From DATMNR01 sp963702765 (GTDB taxonomy: Bacteria > Chloroflexota > Ktedonobacteria > Ktedonobacterales > Ktedonobacteraceae): a stretch of DNA of 64,000 nt. Of the stretch, positions 26,973-37,500 are shown piece by piece; the stretch's first letter is position 1; each line of letters begins with the position of its first letter. A model generated the notes under the pieces. It was not told where the DNA came from and did no database searches. It saw nothing but the letters and a program-made list of their open reading frames with translations. The translations under genes were made by a program, and so were the position numbers. The DNA lies in the NCBI GenBank assembly GCA_963702765.1, contig CAVPEB010000054.1:85810-149809 (forward strand), written 5' to 3'.

Positions 26973-27734
26973 CTATTCTGCCTGTGTTGGTTCAATAGAA
27001 GGTGTGGGTGGGATCTGGCTTGTTGGTGCTTCTGTGCTGACTGTTGTAGCACGGTTGCTCAATGCATTTTCACTACTTTCAATTAATCTCTTGGCAGCAT
27101 CACGTCCTCCGAGTCCGAATGCAAGTCCAAACGCAAGCGCACTTCCGAAAACAATAGCCCCGAATAGTTCCAGGACGAGCGCTGTTGCGATATCAAGCTG
27201 TGTCAGTGCCATCAAAGCCGCAAACAGGATAATCACCCAGCGAGAAATCTCAGCAAACACATTTGGATTGCCAATACCAGCGGTAGCAATTGCGCCACGA
27301 ACGATGTCTGCAACAACAGTCGCTAGTAATGTGCCCAGGAAAAGGATTAGTATCGCCACGAACACATTGGGTATGTACGAGATAAATTCGTTTAAGATAA
27401 GTGTGATTGAAGTGAGGCCAAGTGATTCCAACGCAGGTACCAGGAATACAAGAATGACAAACCAGAACACGATTTGGCCCAGGAAATCAGCAGGATCTAA
27501 ATGAATACCCATACGCTGCTCAAAACGTGTGAGTCCAATTCGATTTGAGAAGTTATCGAATCCAATCTTGCGTAAGAGGAAAGTAACAGCTTTGCCAAGG
27601 GCCTTTGCAACGAGCCAACCAACCAGCATAATGATGAGGAAACCAATCAACTTCGGAATGAACGCGAAGATGAGTGCAAGTGCAGAAGTAAACGAGGTAA
27701 GGAGTGCTTGACCCCAGTCAGTAACAGTTTGCAT
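26973..27734 (-). CDS. Small mechanosensitive-channel-related membrane protein (TM-helix repeat family)
   Basis: 253 residues with about five membrane helices. Glycine-rich segments such as IIMLVGWLVAKALGKAV and ALAFGLAFGLGG resemble the 'conserved TM helix' repeat (PF05552) next to MscS-like channels. The large cytoplasmic MscS beta domain is missing. The C-terminal tail is acidic with Pro/Thr. It may be an osmolyte or ion channel component. The ribosome site is AAAGGA. Its promoter region carries a 12-bp palindrome at 27840. Confidence 0.8.
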   Translation of the reverse strand: MQTVTDWGQALLTSFTSALALIFAFIPKLIGFLIIMLVGWLVAKALGKAVTFLLRKIGFDNFSNRIGLTRFEQRMGIHLDPADFLGQIVFWFVILVFLVPALESLGLTSITLILNEFISYIPNVFVAILILFLGTLLATVVADIVRGAIATAGIGNPNVFAEISRWVIILFAALMALTQLDIATALVLELFGAIVFGSALAFGLAFGLGGRDAAKRLIESSENALSNRATTVSTEAPTSQIPPTPSIEPTQAE

Positions 27735-27839
27735 AACAGGTTCCTTTCTACCATAGCTTCTGGCTTAGTCTAGTACAACTAAAGCCTCGTAACACAGAAA
27801 AAACTGAGAATTGCTATATGCAACTCTAATGATCAGTAT

Positions 27840-27851
27840 ATATGTACATAT
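27840..27851. promoter_or_regulatory. Palindromic ATATGTACATAT site
   Basis: A perfect 12-bp palindrome about 105 bp upstream of the membrane protein gene and 170 bp upstream of the divergent gene at 28023. It may be an operator serving either. The rest of 27735-28022 shows nothing else I can name. Confidence 0.35.
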
Positions 27852-28022
27852 GTTTGAAAAGCAAGAACGACCCAAATTTGCAAGGATTTTTTTAAAAAAT
27901 TCAAACCGCTACCAGTATCGCTTATTTCCCAATGACAAGCTATTGACGAGCGCGTTACGATAAGTAGCGTTAGTATTGCTGTTTCCGTTCAAATACGATT
28001 AAATAAATCAGGAGAGATTGCC

Positions 28023-29942
28023 ATGATTATCTTACTATTGGCTCTCATCGGTGCACTTATTGTTATGGCCATACTGAGTATTGGGCGACTCGCTTTTGGT
28101 CGACGCGAACTGTTCATCGCTCGAAGTTTTGCCAGATGGTTCTTAGGATACTTTGTCTTTAATTATTTCTTTTGCCTATTGATCCTCTATGTCTCTGAGC
28201 CCGCATTAACCGGCCCCTTTGGAGGCTGGCAATGGATACTGTTTCCGCTTGTCATCAGTAGCATCGCAAACCTTTTTGTGTTTGTTCGCCCATTGCTAGG
28301 CTCATTAGAAGATGTAGCGGCTGCCAGCCAGGGAAGACGCTCTGGACGTAGCAGTCCCATCAACCTACCAACTGAGACTTCACGGGGTGTTATTGCGGCG
28401 GGCATTTTTGGTTTGGTGGTAGCAGCCACTATCGGCATTGTCGTCGCGGGTCTTATTGTTGTCTTTACAACCTGGTTCGATACGAATGCTAAAGCGCTTG
28501 CAGCTATACCAAATGTAAAAGTGGAGACTGAAAACACTCCGTTGATAGCTACCGACCCCAATCATATCGTCCTGGTCAGCCAGAGCGTTGCCGCTTTCAA
28601 AGGACAACAGATACTTGGCTCCAACGGACAAAACCTCGGCTCTTCTTATAATATTGATCCTGCTAGCTATACACTGCAATCTATCAGCCATCACCTCTAT
28701 TATGTTGCCCCATTGACCTATAACAACATCTTTATCAACCTCTCTAATTCTTCCACCCCCGGTTTTGTGGTTGTTGATGCGGAAAATCCCAATGCCCAAC
28801 CCACATTGCATACCGCCCCGGATGACTCAATTGCCTACCTGCCTGGTGCAATCTTCAATCAAGATCTGATACGACATGTCTATCTGAGTGGCTATACCTA
28901 TGCCAGGCTTGTTGATCCTACCCTGGAACTCGATGACAGCTTTCATCCATATTGGACGATATCTCTTATGCAGCCGACGCGTGGCTATACTGGCGATGTA
29001 CTGAGCCAGGTGCTCATCGTGAATGCGCATACCGGAGCTATCACTGTATATCAGCCGAATAAAGTGCCGGTTTGGGTAGATCGCGTCATGCCATCCGACA
29101 CAGTAACGCAATACCTGACATGGTGGGGATTATATCATGCTGCACCCTGGTTCAACCCTTCCGGAGCTGGTCAGCAATCACCTATCACTCCCCCCCAGTT
29201 ACTCTACAACAATGTTGATCAACCTGTCTGGCTCATTCCAATGACTTCTTCATCTGCCAATGATAACTCCAGCACGGGCGTCTTCCTCTTCGATACGCAC
29301 AAGAATGAGGCACACTTCTACCCGGAGGCAGCAGGGATTGGAATTGGTGACAATGTAGCGAACACCTTTCAATCCACTCGCGCCAATATACTGAGGTACA
29401 ATGTTGATAGTTTTCAATTGTACCAGATTTGCGGACAAGCCACCTGGGTTGCCATTTACAGCAGCAATAGCATTTTCCAGGATGTGGGTATTCTTGATGC
29501 GAAAAATCTGAATGGCAGCAATGTGCAATTTGAAACCAACCTCGCGGCGGCTCTTAGTGACTACAAACTCTGGCTTACCCAACAAGGCATCCCTAATGCG
29601 TGTGTAAGCACAAACATTGGCGGAACGCAGCAAACTGTGACGGGGAAGGTTTTACGAATATCAGTGACCCAACAAAGTGGAAATACGATTTACTACCTCC
29701 AGATCAGCGGGCAGAATGTCATCTTTACTGCGAACCTGGGTCTTTCACCCAAGTTGCCACTTGTACAACCGGGCGATACTGTCATAGGTACTTTCTCGAG
29801 TACTTCGGTTTCGGCAGGACAGCCAGTGAATCTCAAAACCTTTGACGATTTGACAATTAAGCTGGGTGGGCTCTCTCCATCTACGCCAACCCCGGGGACT
29901 GGAACGCCCGTTGCAACGCCGACAGCATCGGCAACACCCTGA
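28023..29942 (+). CDS. Unrecognised membrane-anchored protein with large exposed domain
   Basis: 639 residues. The N-terminal 150 residues contain about four hydrophobic helices. They are followed by a roughly 460-residue Asn/Ser/Thr-rich domain with many aromatic residues and repeated YxYAR/LVDP-like stretches, and a C-terminal Thr/Pro tail (TPTPGTGTP...). A small OB-like segment sits before the tail. The ATG has GGAGAG at normal spacing. I do not recognise the family. It resembles large surface proteins common in Ktedonobacteria, whose function is unknown. It is first in a co-directional run ending at 32901. Confidence 0.75.
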   Translation: MIILLLALIGALIVMAILSIGRLAFGRRELFIARSFARWFLGYFVFNYFFCLLILYVSEPALTGPFGGWQWILFPLVISSIANLFVFVRPLLGSLEDVAAASQGRRSGRSSPINLPTETSRGVIAAGIFGLVVAATIGIVVAGLIVVFTTWFDTNAKALAAIPNVKVETENTPLIATDPNHIVLVSQSVAAFKGQQILGSNGQNLGSSYNIDPASYTLQSISHHLYYVAPLTYNNIFINLSNSSTPGFVVVDAENPNAQPTLHTAPDDSIAYLPGAIFNQDLIRHVYLSGYTYARLVDPTLELDDSFHPYWTISLMQPTRGYTGDVLSQVLIVNAHTGAITVYQPNKVPVWVDRVMPSDTVTQYLTWWGLYHAAPWFNPSGAGQQSPITPPQLLYNNVDQPVWLIPMTSSSANDNSSTGVFLFDTHKNEAHFYPEAAGIGIGDNVANTFQSTRANILRYNVDSFQLYQICGQATWVAIYSSNSIFQDVGILDAKNLNGSNVQFETNLAAALSDYKLWLTQQGIPNACVSTNIGGTQQTVTGKVLRISVTQQSGNTIYYLQISGQNVIFTANLGLSPKLPLVQPGDTVIGTFSSTSVSAGQPVNLKTFDDLTIKLGGLSPSTPTPGTGTPVATPTASATP

Positions 29943-29955
29943 TGTTACTTACATT

Positions 29956-29982
29956 TTGACAACCGTTTTGCTGTGGTAAAAT
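29956..29982 (+). promoter_or_regulatory. Weak promoter candidate
   Basis: TTGACA (29956-29961) and TAAAAT (29977-29982) are only 15 bp apart, which is short for sigma-70. They lie 124 bp upstream of the reductase gene. Confidence 0.3.
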
Positions 29983-30105
29983 CATTTCTGAGAGGCACCT
30001 TGCACCTTCAAATGCATATGCCCAAATCCTACCCTCAGCCCCATCATGGCTGAAGAAGTTGAAGCCACATTGGTTACATGAATTGTGCAGAAAAGGAGAC
30101 AAGAA

Positions 30106-31404
30106 ATGATATTTACTCAGCATCAAAAAGGCGATATCTATGATATCATCGTTGTCGGGGCAAGTTTTGCAGGCCTGAGTTTCGCGAGTGGAGCTGCGGC
30201 TCGTGGACTACATGTACTCGTTCTTGAAAAAGATGCCGAGATAGGCAATTTGGTACGGACTACTGGTATTCTTTTCAGCGATGTGCTGGATGTAACCGAT
30301 GTACCTACACGCTATCTGACGAACTCTGTGCGTCGCTTAAGCCTGCTGGCTCCGGACCAATCAGATCCGTTTGAGATTAGCTCCAAGGCCTATCGCTATT
30401 ACATGGTAGATGTGACAGGTATGCTACGATGGATGGCTGAGGAAGCACAAGAGCGTGGTGCCATTATTCGCCCGGGTGCGACCTTTCAGGATGCATGCTG
30501 TGACGAGGATGGATTGATGCAGATCACTTTTAGCAGCTTTCCCGAAAACGAGACTTCTGGAACTATACCAGCAATACATGAGACTGTACGGGCACGTTTC
30601 CTGATTGGTGCTGATGGGCCTCGTTCACGAGTGGCACAACGAATGGATCTTGATCAGAACACGCATTTGTTAGCAGCCGCAGAATGGCTGGTAGATGGTG
30701 TATCTGTTGATCAAGAAAAGTTCTTCATGATCATGAATCACGATTTGGCTCCTGGCTATTGTATCTGGCTGGCGCCCCACGGCGAAACGGCTGCCTTAGG
30801 AGTGGCTGGCTATCAACGTAAGTTTAATCCAACCACCTCTCTTCGAATAGGGCAAAAACTCTTTGGTGAGACGATGGATTTGAGCCATATGCGTGTGATA
30901 CTGCGCAAAGGTGGTTTGATTCCGATTGGTGGAAGATTGAAGCGAGTCTATCGTAACGACGCAAAAGGGCGAGCTCTATTGTTGGGTGACGCTGCCGGTC
31001 TATGTGGCGCTGCAACGGGTGGGGGTATCTACCCTGCGCTTATCAGTGGTCGACTGGCAGCACAGGCGGTAGCTAATGAAATTCTCAATCATGTACCTGG
31101 GGCTATCGATACCTACTTACACGATTTATTGCATGCTGGGCGGCTAGGACAGCTCTTTCGGATTGAGGATTGGTTGCGCTGGGCATTAGATCGTTTAGGC
31201 TCCAACACTGACCAGGCAACTTTCTTTGGACTTTTTGGCACCCAGAAGGGACATCAGGTACTCCAACGGGCGTTGCTCGAAACGCCCATCATCAGCATGG
31301 ATGGCAGCTATTTGAATATGCTTCGCACACTCCTTAGTCAAGACCCACACATCGCTGGCTCGCTGCTACGCATAGCTTGGCAGCGATTGACTACGAGGTC
31401 ATAG
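30106..31404 (+). CDS. Geranylgeranyl-reductase-family FAD-dependent oxidoreductase
   Basis: A Rossmann motif (VVGASFAGLSFA) opens the protein. The GADGPRS segment and the LLGDAAGLCGAATGGGIYPAL segment are the second and third FAD-binding motifs of the geranylgeranyl reductase (ChlP/BchP) and PHBH-like group. Length is 433 residues. Likely reaction: reduction of isoprenoid double bonds in lipids or quinones with NADPH. The exact substrate is not visible. The ATG at 30106 has AAAGGAGAC upstream; a start at 30085 is less likely. It leads toward the DUF2203 and prmC genes. Confidence 0.88.
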   Translation: MIFTQHQKGDIYDIIVVGASFAGLSFASGAAARGLHVLVLEKDAEIGNLVRTTGILFSDVLDVTDVPTRYLTNSVRRLSLLAPDQSDPFEISSKAYRYYMVDVTGMLRWMAEEAQERGAIIRPGATFQDACCDEDGLMQITFSSFPENETSGTIPAIHETVRARFLIGADGPRSRVAQRMDLDQNTHLLAAAEWLVDGVSVDQEKFFMIMNHDLAPGYCIWLAPHGETAALGVAGYQRKFNPTTSLRIGQKLFGETMDLSHMRVILRKGGLIPIGGRLKRVYRNDAKGRALLLGDAAGLCGAATGGGIYPALISGRLAAQAVANEILNHVPGAIDTYLHDLLHAGRLGQLFRIEDWLRWALDRLGSNTDQATFFGLFGTQKGHQVLQRALLETPIISMDGSYLNMLRTLLSQDPHIAGSLLRIAWQRLTTRS

Positions 31405-31438
31405 AAAAGCTGATTTTGAGGGATGGTCAAATCGGTTC

Positions 31439-31499
31439 CGCCGCTGTGCGCAACAAGCCTTTCTTGTATGAGTATATGGGTTGTTGCACACCTGCGGCG
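31439..31499 (+). terminator. Imperfect hairpin after the reductase gene
   Basis: Arms of about 18 bp (CGCCGCTGTGCGCAACAA against TTGTTGCACACCTGCGGCG) with two small mismatched spots. They lie 35 bp after the stop codon at 31404. There is no T-run, so it may be an RNA-stabilising element rather than a terminator. Confidence 0.4.
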
Positions 31500-31637
31500 C
31501 GCAGAAAACCTGCAAATATAGACTTTTGAGAAAACTCTGCGGATCGCATTCAATCCCCCTATGCAAACATCGCAGAACATGTTATCATTCTGCCAGCGAA
31601 CGTAAGTTAAGCCAGTGCGCTGAAAGGAAGGGAACGC

Positions 31638-32031
31638 ATGGCTCATTACTTTACACGCGAAGAAGCTGAAATCCTTATTACCCCAGATATCAAGTGTGCT
31701 CCTTCAGATTCAGGATCATCGCAAAGTTATGCAACAAAAGGAAGAGGAGCTTAGCGCTCTTCATGCGCAGGCAATGGGTAATGGACATCACCTACACGTG
31801 CGTATCAACAAACTTCAGAAAGAATTGGCGGAGCTCATTCAGACCATGCAAGAAATGGTTGCTGAACTCAGTAGCTTTGGTTGTGAATTGAAAGATCCCT
31901 CCATCGGATTAATTGATTTCCTCAGCATGCGCAATGGACGCGAGATTTATCTATGTTGGCACTTAGGTGAAGAGCATATCAACTTCTGGCACTATCCTGA
32001 TGCAGGTTTTGCTGGACGCCAGCCACTCTAA
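31638..32031 (+). pseudogene. DUF2203-family gene interrupted by a single-base frameshift
   Basis: A strong ribosome site (AAGGAAGGGA) precedes ATG 31638, which encodes MAHYFTREEAEIL, the expected N-terminus of DUF2203. After codon 13 the reading frame must jump by one base (the A at 31677 is surplus) to continue LPQISSVLLQIQ and the rest of the domain to the stop at 32031. The rest is a helical hairpin and a typical beta end (YLCWHLGEEHINFWHYPDAGFAGR). The prmC start follows after 3 bp, so translation would be coupled. This is either a true frameshift or a sequencing error. If corrected, the protein has about 130 residues. The family's function is unknown. Confidence 0.75.
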
Positions 32032-32034
32032 ATT

Positions 32035-32901
32035 ATGGCCACAATCCACCAGGCATTAGAACAAGCAACTATATCCCTTGCACAAACAGACCAGGCTGAT
32101 GCTAGGTTTGATGCACAGGTATTGTTGAGCCATATTTTGCACATCGGGCGCAGCTTCTTGTATGCATATCCTGAACACAAGCTTACCTCTGAACAAGAAC
32201 AACAATATCAAGCTCTCATAGAGCGACGTTCGCGAGGTGAGCCAGTAGCATATCTCATTGGCCATAAAGAGTTTTACGGACTTGATTTCCTCGTTGATAA
32301 ACGTGTCTTAATTCCCCGACCGGAAACAGAATTACTGGTTGAAGCGGCGCTCAACGCCTGTAGGAAAATGTTTGAAGCTGGACGCATGCCAATTTTTGTC
32401 GACATCGGCACTGGTAGCGGTGCTATTCCGGTGACCTTAGCAGTTTTGGAGCCACGTCTTCCTTACCTCTATGCAAGCGATATCTCGGCTGATGCGCTTG
32501 ACGTGGCTTATCTTAATTGCCAACAACATCATGTTGAAGATCGCGTACGACTTTTGTATGGTGACCTTCTGATGTCTTTACCTGAACCCGTCGATATACT
32601 TACGGCCAATTTGCCTTATATAGGCACAGATGAGTTGGAGGAGATACCTCACGACGTTCGCGCCTATGAACCACATCTTGCACTATTCAGCGGCCCACTT
32701 GGGCTAGATCTGATGCTCCGCTTTTTTCAAGAATTACAGCACTCGCAGAAACTGAAAGAAGGAGCAGTCTTGTTTTTAGAAATCGGATATCGACAACACG
32801 AGTCGCTTTCATCAATACTTCAGGAAATCTGGCCGCAGGCAATCCTGACTTTCACGAAGGACTTTGCAGGTTGGAACCGTGTGTTACAGGTAACGCTCTA
32901 A
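32035..32901 (+). CDS. prmC: Peptide chain release factor N5-glutamine methyltransferase
   Basis: An N-terminal helical domain (1-80) contacts the release factor. SAM motif I is FVDIGTGSGAIPV, motif IV is NLPYI (the canonical form is NPPY), and the RYEPxxALFSGPxG segment is present as AYEPHLALFSGPLG. The enzyme methylates the GGQ glutamine of RF1 and RF2. Leu at the second NPPY position is a small deviation seen in other phyla, so I infer activity is kept. It starts 3 bp after the DUF2203 stop, which implies coupling. Length, 288, is normal. Confidence 0.93.
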   Translation: MATIHQALEQATISLAQTDQADARFDAQVLLSHILHIGRSFLYAYPEHKLTSEQEQQYQALIERRSRGEPVAYLIGHKEFYGLDFLVDKRVLIPRPETELLVEAALNACRKMFEAGRMPIFVDIGTGSGAIPVTLAVLEPRLPYLYASDISADALDVAYLNCQQHHVEDRVRLLYGDLLMSLPEPVDILTANLPYIGTDELEEIPHDVRAYEPHLALFSGPLGLDLMLRFFQELQHSQKLKEGAVLFLEIGYRQHESLSSILQEIWPQAILTFTKDFAGWNRVLQVTL

Positions 32902-32998
32902 ATCGTATAAAGTAGAAAGAGATTAACAAACACGTTTTCTTAACTTAGAATGCAATATTTAATGCATTCAAGTACGATGTTGATGTCCTGTAGAGACG

Positions 32999-33050
32999 CA
33001 TTGGGTGTGGATGATCGGTGGGGCGCTTGGGCCGTCCTGACTCGGGTTTT
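32999..33050. repeat. Half copy of a MITE-like repeat
   Basis: GTAGAGACGCATTGGG...TGGGGCGCTTGGGCCGTCCTG matches the left arm of the complete element at 53654 in order and spacing. No right arm is present here. Confidence 0.6.
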
Positions 33051-33143
33051 GCTTAAGACGACGCATGCAAAACCTCTATGTTTAGCCTCTTTACAAGAGG
33101 AAAAGGATGCATTAATCTACACAAGTAGGGAGAGTTGTTTGTA

Positions 33144-34502
33144 ATGCTTGAGCGATGTCTCGGACATATTCGGCTGTTATTACTTGTTCCCATCAAACTT
33201 CCTGACGCCATCACTTTGTTGATCGGTGGCGTGACTGCCTTTCTACTCGCCTTTCTACTCACTTTTTTTGTCAAAGCGTACTGTTACAAGATGGGATGGC
33301 TCGACAAGCCGGCTGCGCGCAGAGTCCATACAAAAGCTGTTCCCCGATTAGGTGGCGTTGCTATCTACCTGGCTTTCGTCATTGCATCTTTGTTTTTTTA
33401 TACTCCTGGCCCAAATCTCAATGCACATGCTAACGAACTCACAATTTACTGGTTACTGGTTGTTGCAGGGGCCTTGCTTGTGATTGTTCATGCCTATGAC
33501 GATATATTAGGACTTGGTCCCTGGCCTAAACTCATTGCTCAGACATTGGCGGTAATTATTATTCTTGGTCCATGGATTGATGGAACGTTCCATGGTATCC
33601 TCCTCTTCACTTTTAATAACCCTTTTGGCGTTGATCATATTACTGCAAATTTGCCATGGTATCGCGAACCTACGCTCTTTCTAGTCGTTCACAACAGCGA
33701 CATTGCACTTGCCGCTATTCCTGCCATTTTGTTTACCTGGTTTTGGACTGTTGGGATGATGAATACGGTTAATTGGATCGATGGGATGGATGGGTTAGCT
33801 ACCGGGGTTGTAGGCATAACCGCACTTTTTATCACAATTATTAGCTTCATGCTTCACCAGTATAGCATTGCAGTGCTCTCGGCCATTTTTACTGGTGCTG
33901 TCTTTGGCTTCCTACCCCATAACTGGAATCCGGCAAAAATTTTTATGGGGGATACTGGCTCGATGTTTTTAGGTCTTGCGCTTGCTGTTCTTTCGATTAT
34001 GGGGGGAGCAAAACTTGCACTTGCCTTGATGGTACTCGGAGTGCCTATTTTGGATGTTGCTTTAGTGATCATAAACCGCATTCGACGAGGCCAATCACCA
34101 CTACATTACGATAAAACCCATCTTCATCACAGATTGATGGCGATGGGTTTGAGTGTCAAACAAATTTGTTACCTGTTCTACGGGGTTGCGATCATTTTCG
34201 GCTTATTGGCTCTCAGTTTCTCTGGCGTGCATGCTGCACACTTTTACAAATTTGTTGGCATCGTACTTGTAATATGCACAATGTTTGGATTAATTATTTG
34301 GGTTGATTACCGCCAGCGTTTGCGTGGTGTTCCAATCAAATTGGGCGGTCCTGATCCCTCACCGCATGATACTGAAGGGCAATTCTCAAACAATTCAGTT
34401 CCAGATAACGCACAGGAAGAGCCGTCTGAGTCCAAAGCTCAAGCTAACCCGCCGCAATCTCACTCGACTGATGAGCAAGTGCGAACTCCGCTTCTTCAGT
34501 AA
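33144..34502 (+). CDS. WecA/MraY-type polyprenyl-phosphate sugar-1-phosphate transferase
   Basis: About ten membrane helices and the family's active-site motifs: DDILGLGP (Asp pair near the first loop), the NWIDGMDGLATG core and the GDTGS loop. These match UDP-GlcNAc:undecaprenyl-phosphate GlcNAc-1-P transferases (WecA/TagO) more than MraY. The product would be undecaprenyl-PP-sugar on the cytoplasmic face, feeding surface polysaccharide or teichoic-like polymers. The C-terminus is a hydrophilic tail. The ATG at 33144 is preferred (GGGAG 11 nt upstream) over a TTG at 33135. Its 3' end overlaps uvrA tail to tail by 59 bp. Confidence 0.9.
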   Translation: MLERCLGHIRLLLLVPIKLPDAITLLIGGVTAFLLAFLLTFFVKAYCYKMGWLDKPAARRVHTKAVPRLGGVAIYLAFVIASLFFYTPGPNLNAHANELTIYWLLVVAGALLVIVHAYDDILGLGPWPKLIAQTLAVIIILGPWIDGTFHGILLFTFNNPFGVDHITANLPWYREPTLFLVVHNSDIALAAIPAILFTWFWTVGMMNTVNWIDGMDGLATGVVGITALFITIISFMLHQYSIAVLSAIFTGAVFGFLPHNWNPAKIFMGDTGSMFLGLALAVLSIMGGAKLALALMVLGVPILDVALVIINRIRRGQSPLHYDKTHLHHRLMAMGLSVKQICYLFYGVAIIFGLLALSFSGVHAAHFYKFVGIVLVICTMFGLIIWVDYRQRLRGVPIKLGGPDPSPHDTEGQFSNNSVPDNAQEEPSESKAQANPPQSHSTDEQVRTPLLQ

Positions 34503-37500
34503 ACATTCTTTTCAGATAGTATCCTGTAAACGATCGCTCATTCTCTGCAACGTCCTCTGGCGTTCCTTCCGCGATTACCTCTCCACCAGCGTCTCCACCT
34601 TCTGGCCCTAGATCTATAATCCAATCAGCGCTTTTAATGATTTCCAGATTATGCTCGATCACTACAATCGAATTACCTGCATCAACAAGTCGTTGTAATA
34701 CCTCAAGCAAACGATCGACATCAGCGAAGTGCAACCCTGTTGTTGGTTCATCAAGGATATACATCGTACGTCCCGTAGCTCGCCGAGAAAGCTCGGTTGC
34801 CAGTTTGACACGTTGTGCTTCACCACCCGATAGCGTTGTAGCAGGCTGTCCCAGGCGCATATAACCCAGACCTACATCATTTAGGGTTTTCATCTTATTG
34901 TATATGGAGGGCACATTCGCGAAAAAGCTCATCGCTTCTTCGATTGTCATATCCAGCACGTCGGCGATGTTTTTGCCTTTGTAATGAATTTCCAGCGCTT
35001 CTCGATTGTAGCGTTTCCCTTTACATACTTCGCAAGGCACATACACATCCGGCAAGAAGTTCATCTCGATTTTAACAATACCTTCGCCTTTGCAGGCTTC
35101 ACAACGTCCCCCTTTGACATTGAACGAGAATCGACCTGGCATGTAGCCACGAATTCGTGACTCGGGCACCTGTGCGAAGAGTTCGCGAATGCCTGTAAAT
35201 GCATTCGTGTAGGTAGCAGGATTTGAGCGAGGTGTGCGTCCAATGGGCGATTGGTCAATATCAATGACTTTGTCAAGAAACTCTATGCCCTCGATTGAAT
35301 CATGCGCTCCTGGTTTGTCATGCGCGCGATGTAGCGTATGGGCCAGTTTGCGGTACATGATATCAGTAATTAGCGTACTCTTCCCAGACCCTGAAACTCC
35401 TGTAATCACGACAAACTTCCCAAGTGGAATATCAACCGCAACATTTTTGAGATTATTCTCGCGTGCGCCTGTAATTCGTAGAGATCTTCCATTCCCTTCC
35501 CGACGAGTTGTTGGTAGTGGAATGCGCTTGCGTCTGGATAGATAGTCACCAGTGAGAGAATTCAAATTGGCAACTATATCTGCAAAAGTGCCCTCTGCGA
35601 CAACCCAACCGCCATGTTCTCCAGCCCCTGGCCCAATATCGATAATGTGATTGGCAGCACGCATGGTATCTTCGTCATGCTCAACCACCAACAGCGTGTT
35701 ACCAATGTTTCGTAATCGCTCCAGAGTTTTGATCAAACGTGCATTGTCACGTTGGTGCAGGCCAATGCTCGGTTCGTCGAGTATGTAGAGTACTCCCATA
35801 AGACCCGAGCCAATCTGCGTCGCCAGCCGAATGCGTTGTGCTTCTCCACCCGAAAGACTTGCAGCTGCTCGATCAAGACTCAAATAGTCCAGGCCAACAT
35901 CCACCAGAAATTGTAGCCGTGAACGGATCTCTTTGAATATCTGCCGCGCAATAAAGCCTTCACGTTCTGTAAGAGAGGCAGAAACCAACGGACCGTGAGT
36001 ATCAATTGGTGTGAGTGGATCAGGTACGCCTGGGGCATCATTGCCATTTTTCTTCTTGCCATTCCCGTTACTCTTTGGCGCAATAGTTATTACCGCCTGG
36101 CTAACATATTCTGAAGTGCTATTCTCTAGCTCCTGGAAGAAACGTTGAGCCATCACAATCGAGAGACGAGTAACCTGCACAATATTGCGCCCACCGACAG
36201 TTACACCCAAAGCTTCTGGCTTGAGCCTTGCTCCATGGCATTCGGGGCAGACCCTTGCCGACATATAGCCCTCAATTTCTTCTCGGACACCTTCGCTATC
36301 GGTCTGTTTGTAACGTCGATCCAGGCCTGTGATAACCCCTTCGAAGTTAACACTATACGTGCGCGTGCGACCATGCTGCGGTGTATAGCGAATCGTCAGT
36401 TGTTCTGGTGTACCGTAGAGTACCTTTTGGCGTTGTTCTTCCGTCAGGCTCTTCCAGGGGGTATCAAGACTGAAGTTATAAGCTTTTGCCAGTGCTTCCA
36501 AAATCGCAGCATGCCACTGGCTTCCATTGATCACTTTGCTCCAGGGTACAATCGCTCCCTCTGCCAGGCTCAATTCAGGGTGAGTTACTATTAACTCAGG
36601 ATCGATTACCTGCTGTGTTCCCAGACCAGTGCAAGTTGGGCAAGCGCCATGTGGGCTGTTAAAGCTAAAGGTGCGAGGCGCGATCTCTGGTAAACTGATT
36701 CCATCGTAGACACAGGCAAAGTTCTCGGAAAACAAGATCTCTTCACCATCAACAATCGAAACCAGCACAACACCACCGCCAAGTTTCAATGTTGTCTCGA
36801 GCGATTCAGTGACACGTTGTCGTAATGATGAATCGACCTGCTCCCGTCGGCCCTCTACTGGCTCTATCCTACCTATATCTTCTCTCTCAGCATTTACATC
36901 ATAAAGCGCAGGGCGCTCTGCGACCTCCCTGTAGGGGCGCAATTCATTGCGTCCTGATTCAACTTGCTGATAGTGCCCATCTCCGAAAGCAGATGCCCTT
37001 TGCTCTTTACGTATCACAAGGCGATCAACAACCACTTCAATCGTATGTTTTTTCTGCTTATCCAGTTCGAGCACTTCGCTCAAATCGTATATCTTGCCGT
37101 CCACACGTATACGTACATAACCTGAACGTCGCATATCCTCAAAGATACTTTTATACTCACCTTTGCGTCCTGAAACAAGCGGAGCTAGCAGCATGATGCG
37201 TGAGCCTTCCGGCAAATTGAGAACGGCATCGACAATTTGCTGTACAGTCTGCCGGCTTACCTCGCGTCCACAGATCGGGCAATGTGGATGTCCAATACGT
37301 GCGTAAAGCAGGCGCATATAATCGTAAATCTCGGTAACAGTGCCCACAGTCGAACGAGGGTTGTGCGAAGTCCCTTTCTGATCAATAGATATAGCTGGTG
37401 AGAGACCATCAATATGATCAACATCAGGCTTCTCCATTTTATCAAGAAATTGCCGCGCATAAGCCGACAATGATTCAACATAACGTCGCTGTCCCTCGGC

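Noticed and set aside
31670..31685. Programmed +1 frameshift in the DUF2203 gene
   Set aside because: No slippery codon followed by a stop or stimulator was evident, so a plain indel is simpler.
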